Assembly (NCBI GenBank): GCA_027946555.1
Contig: JAPEVC010000095.1
Span: 1 to 64,000 of the forward strand
Length of the DNA: 64,000 nt
Direction of reading: 5' to 3'
From: Gnomoniopsis sp. IMI 355080
Taxonomy: Eukaryota; Ascomycota; Sordariomycetes; Diaporthales; Gnomoniaceae
The notes below the pieces were generated by a model that was not told the DNA's origin, searched no databases, and saw only the letters and a list, made by a program, of their open reading frames with translations. Below, in pieces: positions 44,816-54,093 of the stretch. Positions within the stretch are counted from its first letter, which is position 1. Each line of letters begins with the position of its first letter. Both the position numbers and the translations under genes were made by a program.

Positions 44816-45685
44816 TTAAAAGTTGGCCGCTGTATTGACATTACGCTGTGGCAAAGACGTAGAGTGGTACTGTTCCAATGTGCTCTGGAACGGCGACGCA
44901 GAGCTTGCATTGGTAGTCGACATGGGCGCGACACCAACACCACCGACGCCGCTGGTACCCGCATCCGCATCCTTGAAGCCCATGAGACCATCGCCCTCTT
45001 CGCTGTTCCTGCGGCGGCCCCAAATCCTCCAGGCGAAGACTCCAGCCACAGCGAGGATGATGGCACCTCCGACACCCACGACAACACCAATGATTGTCTT
45101 TTTGGTCGTTGACGACATCCCAGAGCTTCCGCTGCTGCTGCTGCCCTGGGACAAGCTGGCGGTGGGCGTCGTTACGGAGACAGAGGTCGAGCTGCTGACG
45201 GAGCCATCTGACGCGGTCACGACGACGACAGTGGTGGATGTGCTAGGCGACGCGGTGGTGGAGGAGGCCGACGAAGTCTTTGTCGACGAGGCCGCTGTTG
45301 TCTGAGGGTCATCGGTGGCGCTTGTGGCGTCAGAAGAGGTGGTCGAAGCAGGCGTTGAGTCTGTGCTGGTGGGGGTGGTCGCGGCAGCAGTTGTTGTAGG
45401 GGTTGTCTCGGCTTGTGTGGTTGTGGGTTCTTCAGAGGTCGTGGCCGAGGTGCTCGTGGTCTCAGCTACTGAAGAAGAAGTTGTGTCTGCGGCTACGGAT
45501 GAGGCAGTCGTTGCTGCGGTGTTTCCGCTTCCGCTCGCATCGGCTTGCCGCCTGTAAACCAGGTCTGGTTTTTCCACTTCCTGTGCCTCCCGTCTGAGGA
45601 ATGAGGCGTCGATGAGGAAGGCTTGGGTGGCTGTGGTGGCAGATAGTGCTGCGACCAACAGCTTGAGTAGTTTTGTGGAATGCAT
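44816..45685 (-). CDS. single-pass Ser/Thr-rich surface protein, Mid2/Wsc-like wall sensor
   Basis: An intronless 289-residue protein with three parts. The first is a signal peptide (about 1-22, KLLKLLVAALSATTATQAF) followed by a dibasic LVYRRQ at 43-48. The second is a Ser/Thr-dominated stalk (about 50-195) suited to heavy O-mannosylation. The third is one membrane helix (about 197-221, TIIGVVVGVGGAIILAVAG) with a basic stop-transfer WGRRR and a 65-residue cytoplasmic tail. This layout is that of Mid2/MtlA-type cell-wall-integrity sensors, which report wall stress to Rho1 and Pkc1 at the plasma membrane. No cysteine-rich WSC domain is present, so Mid2-like fits better. Many unrelated fungal surface proteins share this architecture, so the functional label is inference. 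Confidence 0.7.
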   Translation of the reverse strand: MHSTKLLKLLVAALSATTATQAFLIDASFLRREAQEVEKPDLVYRRQADASGSGNTAATTASSVAADTTSSSVAETTSTSATTSEEPTTTQAETTPTTTAAATTPTSTDSTPASTTSSDATSATDDPQTTAASSTKTSSASSTTASPSTSTTVVVVTASDGSVSSSTSVSVTTPTASLSQGSSSSGSSGMSSTTKKTIIGVVVGVGGAIILAVAGVFAWRIWGRRRNSEEGDGLMGFKDADAGTSGVGGVGVAPMSTTNASSASPFQSTLEQYHSTSLPQRNVNTAANF

Positions 45686-48600
45686 TTTTGTGATGATTTT
45701 GTGTCGTCGGATGGGCCGGAAAAATGGGTCGTACGCGTCCCGTCAGCCCTGTCGAGGTTGGGGATAGATGTCGACTCAGAGGGCTGAGCTTCTGAAGAAG
45801 TTTTTGTCCCTCGTTATTGAATCTTGTTTACGTCGCGGCCGCTTGTGGTCTCTCGAAAGCTGGCTAGAGCTGGAGCGACCTAGTAAAAGGGGCCCTTGGA
45901 GTTTCTTGTCGAGGGGAAATCGAGTACTGGGGTTACGACGACGAAATTCGCAGTTGTCGGGCGGTAGAGGCAGAGGTAGATAGATGCACAGTCGAATTTT
46001 GATTTTGGTATCGATAGAATGCGATATGATTTAGGGATGGGATATTAACGAAATGACAAGAAGGAGAAGAAAAGAGTAGCGAGTGACTGTTTTGGGGGTG
46101 AGATGGGATGTCAAGAGTTAAATTAGGCTGATTGGGAAAAAATGGAGTGGTGTGGTGATCAAGAAGTCGAAGAGGCAGGGTGGAGTGCGGGCCCTTCAAG
46201 GGAAAACACTGGCATGGGCGCTAGCGGCAGCGGCAGTGGCAGTGGCGACAGGGATCAGCCCATCGCCCGATGCCATCTAACCCCCAAGACCGCTAAAAGA
46301 GACGGGTGCCGAGTGTGCGGGTGTGCCAGGCCAGCGAAGTCACACAGGCCCAGAACCACGAACCTGAGACCGACCGGCCCGCCCAGCCAGCCATAGAGCA
46401 TCCCACATAAGTTTGGGGGGTTACCATTACAATCAAGCTGCAACTGCTAGTGTAGTACCGTAATAACCCAACATCAAAAGTCTACCTTTTTTCTTCTTTA
46501 TCCTTTTCTCTCAAGTCTCAGAGCCACCTTTGAAGAAGGGAAGTTCGAATACACAGTCAGATCCTACTTACTTGCACACGGGTCACTGCTAGGTTCGGAC
46601 GATTTCTGCACTTGGCGCAAAGAAAGCCTGCAGGGGTCAGCGATCAGGGGCCCCCCTTGGCCCCAGCGTGTTGGCTCAATGTTTCGTTTAAAAACGACCT
46701 CTGGAGGCTCGTATTATTGCGCAGTACTGCAAGTACCTACCTTATTATAAGCACACCACAAAAGGAGGCCACCAACGCTGCGAAGAAGAAAAAGGGCCGA
46801 GCTAACGCGGCAGGATTCTTTGTTTTGGGGCCGCCGTTGCACACTATTTCGTAGTCTAACGAGTTAGCTCTCTTGTCGTCGACCTTTCGGTACGAGATAT
46901 TGCTCTCTTGTCGCCTTCCGCTGACCCAGATGACTCTGAAAGACATTCCACAAGCACCTTGCGGTGAGGCTTCCCGTGCCCCCGTGCCGGTGGTGCTTAT
47001 GTAATTGCTAATAATAGGAACCATGTTATTTTTTTTGGCATTTTTTTGGGGCCAACTTTGCAAGAAAAACTGTAGCATTGCAACCCTTATGACGATGGAT
47101 TGCGATGCGATGCGATTCGATGCACGAAAAGACCAAGGACCCTTTTTCTTGGTGCCCGTGACTTTTGCATATGGCGGGGTTCCCCCTCGGAGCACAAAAA
47201 CCTGTTCATCCCGTGCTTTGGTTCCATTCATTGGTTGGGAACAACATCACTCACTCTTTGCGCTTGTCGTCATTCCCTTCAATTCCTCCCGAGGTCATGC
47301 CTCGCTATGGACCAGTGGACCCCCCTTTGCTCGGCTATCCTGCACAGCCTCCCTCAGTGACTCCACCCTCCTCGGCACGCAGGGCTGGCCATGGTACCAC
47401 GGTCGGGGCATTGACGGACCCTTATGATTCTCATCAAAAAAGCCCCCAACCTGCCAGCGAGTCGGAATGGCTGGATTTTCTTATCGTTTCCACAGTCGAA
47501 TAATTCCACGGCTGGCAGGGCTGGCAGGCTGGCTCTCAAAGCTTCCGCAAAATTCACCGGACGGGTTGCCGCATAAACTTTCCGAAGTCTCCCAAAGCTT
47601 CCCATTCCCATTCCCATTCCCACTCCTCCTTCACCGACACGACCGACCGACCGATCGATCGACCGGCAGGCCGGGGCGCGCGACCAACGACTGGCCACCC
47701 TTACGTGAGCTCACTTTTGTTTCTATTAGTGGATCATTCCTTTCACTTTGGCTCTGCAGCGGTCTCAGTCTTGAGATTTATGCTCCTCCCGGAAGACTAT
47801 TTTGGTGATCTTAATACCTACAGTACCATAGCCAGATATGATACGCTCCGTACAGCATTCAATATGCACCCATCGCTGTACATTCCGCTTTTGAGGTCCA
47901 AAACGACAACCAACAGTAGATAGGAAACACCACTGTACATAGTATGTCAGTGTACCTAGTGGCAAGGCCTTCATCTGATGATTCTTGGCTTACATGACGT
48001 CTCTTTTGTCGAACCAACTCCAACCGTATCACTAGCTTCACTAGCCGCCCAAACAAGCACACAACGGCAGAGCCTCAAGCTGTGCGCCACGTCAGTACAC
48101 TGGGCGCACTGCGAAACAAATGCATGCCCACCCCCCCCGTCCTCGTGATCTCCCATCCATCCATCTCATATGAAACTACAACCTCATCTTCTCTGTCCTG
48201 AGCAAGTGCAGGGTTGCATATATTTGTTGTCTGGAAATATACATCACCTAGCCGCCGGCCTGTACGACGTTGCACTCGATCTCCGCGTCGCGTTGATCCA
48301 TGCGCTTCGTCACCCGCTGGTGGCTTGTCTTGCTGCCACCAAGGCCATGGCTTTGATCAGTGACATGTCCAGCAAAGAGTTGTCAACTTAGACTGCTTAT
48401 TGGTGTGGCGAGTGATTGCCCAAATAGGGACGCATCTCCCCCTGAAGGACTTGAAATCCCTTGCTTGATTATCAAGTCTAGCTAGCATTGGCGAGGAAGA
48501 GGCGAGGCCTGACGGTTAACTTGACGCATGAGCAGAGACAGAACTGGCGTTGCTAAAAGACTCGCATATGCAAGGGCAGCTAAGACGGCCAGTACCGTAG

Positions 48601-48742
48601 AGGGCTCACAAGTACTCTACATAACTTATGGCACACAAAATTGCCAAAGGAGCAATGCGCGTGAGACCATATCCGAGTTCCAATTCCGATGTACGCAAGC
48701 CGTGAAACTTCAGCTTCGAATATCAAAATGCCACTCCTAGCT
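45686..48742. other. gene-poor 3 kb region
   Basis: The region holds promoter DNA of the Mid2-like gene and many short overlapping frames of at most 164 codons. None shows a domain, signal peptide with a sensible mature part, or a spliceable continuation. Simple repeats include TTCCCA repeats near 47600 and a GATCGATC run near 47655. Confidence 0.5.
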
Positions 48743-49016
48743 TCATTCGCAGACGATCCCAGCGCGGCACCTCACTTCTTCGTCTACGTATTGCACTGGG
48801 ACGTCGCATTCACGCTGATCTTGCAAGATCGCCTTTCCATCACCAGGCTCTTCAGGTTGGCACATACCAAGCCCATGCTGTGCTTGGAAGTGATCTTGAC
48901 TGCTCCAACAAGTAATCGCCCCCATAGATGGCGTAAGAAGTTGAGGGGCACTTGTCGGAGGACTTGTCTGGGCCGGTGCCGGAGCTGGAGCCTTTGCTGT
49001 TGGACGACGACATGGT
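48743..49016 (-). pseudogene. possible small Ser-rich protein gene broken by a one-base shift
   Basis: From an ATG at 49016 the minus strand reads MSSSNSKGSSSGTGPDKSS ... TSYAIYGG and then leaves frame at a run of five G (around 48928). The next frame continues as SSQDHFQAQHGLGMCQPEEPG and then DGKAILQDQ. Together these look like the Ser-rich start and the GL-x-M ... A-I-L helix of a small ascomycete protein type I have only a vague memory of. A single-base change in the G run would explain the break. An unusual short intron is less likely because no donor and acceptor fit. Identity is unknown and the call is weak. Confidence 0.25.
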
Positions 49017-49702
49017 GAATAGGGTCCGAGTTGTCATTCTCAGGGAGGAGTGATGGGGGCTGCAGAGGCGAAACCTCGAGAGGGACTGGTTCACGGTTGC
49101 ATTTATAGGTGTGAGGCTCTACGAGATTGTGTTATACTCCAATTGCTTTATTAAACAAAAACGCTGATTGCTTTTCAGGCCACAATCGATTTTACTGCGT
49201 ATGCATGCTACTGTGTATGCATGCTTGGCCAAATTGAGTAGAGCCAGTAGAAAGGACAGCAAGGCAATAGGCAATGACTATGCCAGATGAGACGGCGTGA
49301 AGACGGGCGCCTTTTCAAGCCCACATTTGCGGATTTCACCTCCAACCATCGGACTACATGAATGCGCCTCGTGATCTTGAACAGAAGATCATCCAACCTC
49401 GCACCCACGCAGACACATATCATGCACATACCCCGCAGCCTAACCCTCATCTGTATATAGGAGTTTGCTGCAGGCTTACGCCTATAAGCAATATAGAGAG
49501 AGAGAAAGAAAGAAAGAAAGAGAGGCTGGTCTGTCTAATTTGACAATACATGAGCGCCGATGTGCCTTCTGTATGGGTTCTGATAGTAAGTACCTAGGTA
49601 GGCTTGATTATCGCACACAGCTGCTACCCTCTACACGCCTCCGACAACATCTACTGGCCAAAATAAGTCTCTCCAGCGTCTGCCCACACACAACAAAAAA
49701 AG
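49017..49702. other. intergenic with a purine microsatellite
   Basis: The region precedes the methyltransferase gene. It holds an (AG)/(AAAG) tract at about 49496-49526 and a TACCTAGGTAGG element at 49591-49602. No gene was seen. Confidence 0.55.
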
Positions 49703-50461
49703 ATGTCTGTCGACAAGGCCCAATATGAGCATCTTGCCGCCATCTACGACTCGAGCCTCCACATCCCCGTCCGCCGCTGCGACACAGCCAACTTCCTCGC
49801 CGCCATCGAGCCCATCAGCGGCCGCAACGTCCTCGATCTCGCCACGGGAACGGGCTACTTTGCCCGCACCATGTCCCGCCTCGGTGCAGGCCACGTCGTC
49901 GGCGTCGACGTGAGCGAGGGCATGCTGCAAGCAGCTCGGCATCTTTCGCCCGAGGGCAGCGTACGCTACGTGGCAGGCGACGTTTTCAGCGTGCTAAGAT
50001 TGCTGGGTGAGGAGGAGGAGGAGGAGATGTTTGATCTGGTGACGGGGGTGTGGTGTTTAAACTACGCCGGGAACAGGGGAATGATGCAGACTGCCTGGCG
50101 GAACATTGCTCGGTTCTTGAAGCCTGGTGGGAGGTTTGTGGGGATCGTGCCGGGGGATTTCATGCAGTGGTTGGATGAGAAAGAGGTCTTCTACGGTTTT
50201 TCGTATGAGCGAGTGGAGAAGGTGGAAGAAGGCTGGTTGTTGAAGAAGACATTGCACGCTGAGCAAGGACCGGTCAGTTTCAAGGCTTATGTGCTGGACG
50301 AAGATGTCTCACGCAGTGCGGCGGAGGCGGCTGGAATGCGGGACGTGAGGATTGAGAAGCCAGAGGTTGTGCCAAAGTTTGAGGGAGATGAGGACGAGGT
50401 TTTCTGGCAACACTTTATGAAAAGACCACTTTTTAAGGTTATGACGGCTGTTAAAGCCTAA
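49703..50461 (+). CDS. class I SAM-dependent methyltransferase
   Basis: An intronless 252-residue protein with the seven-stranded Rossmann methyltransferase layout. Motif I is NVLDLATGTGYFA (42-54), the acidic ribose-binding end of strand beta2 is VVGVDVSEGM (65-74), motif II/III spans YVAGDVF and MFDLVTGVWCLNYAG, and the post-motif RFLKPGGRFVGI is typical. An acidic run of six Glu sits just before the MFDLV strand. The start ATG follows an A-rich leader, a common fungal context. This family methylates small molecules. The substrate cannot be inferred because no biosynthetic genes surround it. It has no signal peptide, so it is probably cytosolic. Confidence 0.88.
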   Translation: MSVDKAQYEHLAAIYDSSLHIPVRRCDTANFLAAIEPISGRNVLDLATGTGYFARTMSRLGAGHVVGVDVSEGMLQAARHLSPEGSVRYVAGDVFSVLRLLGEEEEEEMFDLVTGVWCLNYAGNRGMMQTAWRNIARFLKPGGRFVGIVPGDFMQWLDEKEVFYGFSYERVEKVEEGWLLKKTLHAEQGPVSFKAYVLDEDVSRSAAEAAGMRDVRIEKPEVVPKFEGDEDEVFWQHFMKRPLFKVMTAVKA

Positions 50462-51498
50462 TGTGAGAGCTTGAATTTGGTCCTCGAAAGAGATTTGAGG
50501 GCGCACGGTGCGGTGCAGCAGAGTACTTGTAGAGGAGACCGTGACAGAAAAGAGATGATGCATGAAACAAGAAACAAAAAATTGAGGAAGAGAAAAGGGC
50601 TCGCCGACATACTAGATATGCGTGCAAGTAATTGAGACCTTCCTAGTATTTTTGTATTTGGAAAAAGCTAACCTATGTCAATGAGGATGTGTTGAAATTC
50701 AGGGTTGAGGCTGAGACAAGCAAACAAACGCACTGTGGGTAGGGCACCGGGCACTTACACAAGGCTGAGTGGGTCCATCCCGACGACATCGACAGTCTAC
50801 CGTAGTCAGCCTTGTCTTGTAAAGTCAAGCATGGGGACTTCATGTTAATCACAAGGCTGAATGCCGAGGAAAGTATAAAGCATTTTCCAGCCTAGTACAG
50901 ATCTGGCGTACCATGTCGGGTCCATGGCATTGGCGCTGTCAAGACCCGGTGAGACGGGGCACGTTTCAAGTCTGCCGGGCCCTGCATACCGAGCGTTTCA
51001 TTTGGGCCTGCACTTTGTCGACGACGCCTCGTGAATCTCGAAATCGTGAATGTGTAACTGACTTTTGATTGTATGCGGGATTCATCATCATCATCATTAT
51101 CGAAAACGACATTCTTTGTGACAGCACGACAGCGAATTGAACGTGCCAACGGACAGCAACGGACACACTTGGGATCCCCCACGAACGAAGCATAAACGAT
51201 CCGCCGACATCCACATCCACATCCCAGGGTCGTGCTTTCGAGAAGCCGCGACGAAGCGATACCAAGCACCGAATTTGATCATTTCCGAGCCTAAATCGAG
51301 CAGGACTTATCAAGTCAAATCGCGCAGGCTGGACCAAGTGCACAAGCTTTGAGACAGACGCCTATCGTGCAGACTCCCATCTCCGTCGAAATCTGCTTTG
51401 GTGCTCAGCCAGGAACCAAAGAGACGAAGAGAAAGAGAGAGAGAGAGCCAGAAAGAGGATTCGTCCGCTACCTCACCAGTATCACGACTTCAGAAAAC
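50462..51498. other. intergenic
   Basis: About 1 kb between two plus-strand genes. It has a CAT(CAT)n-like tract (TCATCATCATCATT) near 51085 and an AG-rich leader just before the secreted-protein gene. No gene was seen. Confidence 0.55.
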
Positions 51499-52325
51499 AT
51501 GCAATTCACGTGGATCATGATGGCGGCTGCCGCCTGCACCAGCGTACTGGCATCTGCTAGCCCGGACGTCGCGCACGACTTACAAGGCCGCTTCCACAAC
51601 GCGCTGCTGAAGCCGCGCCAGAACAACCTGCAGACGTTTACGGGCGCTTTGGGTGGAATCAAAGCCGATGCTGTAAGTGATCTCGGGACGGGTCTCTCGT
51701 CCTATCATTGCAATTCTTGGACCGCATATATATCCCATGAGGACGTTGGGAAAGTCAGGGAGGACCATTTCAGTACCGGGCTCTGGGCAGAGGGGGGGGG
51801 GGTTGGATCTGCTACTTCTCTTGTAGAGAACTTTTGTCAACTGACGCACATTTGAATTTTCTAGGTCATCGAGACGAGCGATTCATCGCGCCCCTTCTCA
51901 GTCAATGGTAGCACCTTCACGGACTTTCCAAGCGCCGCGGGCAGGTCGTGCGATAATCAGAAAAATGCGTGCGCCGACATGGCAAACAGCGGCAAAGCAA
52001 ACTTTCAAGTGTCCGACTGCGAAACACAAGACAGTGAGTTCCGCCCCTTTCATATTTGTCACCTCCGGTGGGAACCTCGTCAGGCTAATAGACGACCTGT
52101 TCAGACCAATGCAAAGCGGCCATCACCAGCAACGTGGCAGTGACCACCAGTTCATCCTCTAGTAGTTCTAGCTCGACCTCCACTTCATCATCATCGTCGT
52201 CGTCGTCGTTGTCGTCGTCCTCGTCTTTAAGCACCACCTCGTCGTCCATTGCTAGCACTACTTCGTCGGCGCAGCTACAACTAGTCAGCCAGAACGCAGA
52301 ATTCAATTTCTTCTGTGAGGTGTAG
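51499..52325 (+). CDS. small secreted protein with C-terminal poly-Ser tail
   Basis: Three exons (51499-51672, 51865-52033, 52105-52325) give 187 residues. Introns of 192 and 71 nt start GTAAGT and GTGAGT and the phases agree. Intron 1 contains a run of ten G at about 51791-51800. The signal peptide covers about 1-20 (MQFTWIMMAAAACTSVLASA). The mature core carries PFSVNGSTFTDFPSAAGRSC, KNACADMANSG and VSDCETQDNQCK, a cysteine pattern I know from a family of small secreted fungal proteins of unknown function. The C-terminal third is almost pure Ser/Thr, encoded by TCA/TCG triplet repeats. It then ends in AEFNFFCEV. Likely an extracellular or wall-associated O-glycosylated protein. A role as effector or matrix protein is speculation. 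Confidence 0.8.
52182..52226 (+). repeat. TCA/TCG triplet microsatellite within a coding exon
   Basis: Nearly uninterrupted TCA, TCG and TCC triplets encode a Ser homopolymer in the small secreted protein. Triplet expansion or contraction would change tail length without shifting frame. Confidence 0.8.
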
Positions 52326-52666
52326 TGCAACCATGTCATGGTTTTTGAGATGATTCTTGGAAATATAGGTTTGAAGATATCTATGAATAAGGTCTAGGGA
52401 AGGCAAGTGTCCCTATTAGTGCTTGACTTTAGTGGGGCCATATCACATCTAGGCGTTTGGGGGCCTTCGGGATGAGCACGGTTGCGCACGCCGTAGGACG
52501 GTAAAGCAACTGGCTTTGTATGGTTTTTTGGGTTGAACACTTTTCGAGCGGACACGCAAATAATGTCTCGTACACGTTTTTATGATAGTCATATTCATGA
52601 AATCTACCAGAGCGTATGGCCCAGCAGAAATGCAATATGAGCATAATGCAGCCCTTATTTACTCCC
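52326..52666. other. convergent intergenic region
   Basis: About 0.34 kb between the stop codons of two convergent secreted-protein genes. No gene was seen. Confidence 0.6.
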
Positions 52667-53279
52667 TCAGAACCCATCACACACACTTGTAGTACAGCTC
52701 AACAAATCAGTATAAACCGAAGCAGACTCAAACGCGGCAGTCTGGCACTGAGCCGACACAATGCCCGTGCCATTGTTCAATTGCTCACAGACACCCGATG
52801 CCTCCGGGGCCGCCTCGGAACCAGTATACCACGCGCCCGAGACTGGGTCCAAGGTAATGGTGGTGTTACAAATGCCAACTGTTAACAAACAAAAGAGAGA
52901 AGGACAGCAGCGTCAGCATTATTTCAGGACTCGAGGGGGGGGGGGTGGCGAAGTGATGAAATCAAGTAGGTAGACAAGGTGAGGTACGCACCCGTCAGCG
53001 GTGTCGTAGGTTCGGTAAAGCTTTGTACGCCTACGGGCGTGAAGTAATAGGCGTCGTAACAATTGGCCTGACTGGCCGGGAGGACGTCCCAGTAGACGCC
53101 CGTGGCGGTGGTGACGCCCCACGCAGACTTGCCTAGGTAGGTGGGATGGAGGGTTAGTGAAAAAAAAGCTACCTTTCCTACAATTCTCTGCTAGGCAGTG
53201 CACAATTACCATAATGGAAGTCTGCAGTTGCCAAGGGAAGGCTGGCAAGGGCCGCAGAAGCGAGCGTAGGAACATGCAT
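52667..53279 (-). CDS. small secreted cysteine-containing protein
   Basis: Three minus-strand exons (53279-53210, 53132-52992, 52878-52667) give 140 residues with consistent phases. Introns of 77 and 113 nt start GTAATT and GTGCGT. Intron 2 carries a C homopolymer of about eleven. The signal peptide covers about 1-19 (MHVPTLASAALASLPLATA). The mature part begins DFHYGKSAWGVTTATGVYWD. It contains six Cys (ANCYDAYYF, GICNTT, GVCEQL, AQCQTA, LSCTTS, SVCDGF), which would allow three disulfides. I do not recognise a named family. Size, signal peptide and even Cys number fit small secreted fungal proteins such as candidate effectors. The 3' splice site of intron 1 is supplied by a CCTACCTAGG element. 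Confidence 0.75.
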
Positions 53280-53958
53280 CGTTGGAGGCCAGCAAAACAC
53301 AGCGGACACAAGGTAGAAAGAATGTGCAAAATCCAAGAACAACTCGACTCCAGCCACCACGGAATGCCCTGGTATTTAACCACTCTTCATCACAATGAAG
53401 ATCTCCATAGACGTGCGAGCTGAAATGCATGTCTGTAATAGTGTGGAGGATCCTTCCATTACACATTTCCTCCCTAGATTTCGCGGGTCCACAACTCCTA
53501 GGCTGCCAATTAATGAACCTTCTTCAAGTGGTCAAGATAGCGAGCAAGCGGGTATTATGACGATATGCGACAGAGCAAACACGCTGATGCGCCTCACCTC
53601 GTATATGTTGCTGACATGTTTTTTTAGCGTTTGCAGTTACATCAGCAAGCGCTGAGATGAACGAGTGTGATTATAATGGTATATTACGGTACAAAGCATT
53701 GAATCTCAGCTCTCATGCTCAGATAAGCTCTTCCCACCAGATTTTCCTTCTTCCGGTTTGCCTCTTCTCTTTTGCTAGCATAAACGTGTTGGGGTATCAT
53801 TCTAGTCAGTGCAGTCAGGGTATGGGGTATGGCTATCGGTCAAGTGATGTCTGTCAAGTCCGGTCTCTATAGGCAGTCAAAAAAAGGAGGGGGGAAAGAA
53901 TAAAAAAGGAACGAATCTCCAAGCATCAACACACATCAGGCTATTCCACTCCTCCAGA

Positions 53959-54002
<44 letters not shown>

Positions 54003-54093
54003 CTCATAGTCAACAAATCAACAAAGGGAAGCGTTAAAAAAAGTATTATGTATGTGTCCGCCGTTCAAGTCCTCACTCTTGGACTAATCGCCT
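53280..54093. other. intergenic, with CT microsatellite
   Basis: The region is the promoter of the small secreted protein gene and the 3' flank of the giant coiled-coil gene. Apart from the (CT)n tract it holds no convincing gene. Confidence 0.55.
53962..53999. repeat. (CT)n dinucleotide microsatellite
   Basis: About 19 uninterrupted CT units lie roughly 95 bp beyond the stop codon of the coiled-coil gene. If transcribed they would be (GA)n in its 3' UTR. Confidence 0.9.

Noticed and set aside
46737..47231. 164-codon minus-strand frame
   Set aside because: Composition is poor, it overlaps other frames, and there is no domain or signal. It is treated as chance.
53962..53999. Regular repeats that might suggest a CRISPR-like or centromeric array
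   Set aside because: It is a plain CT dinucleotide microsatellite with no spacers.
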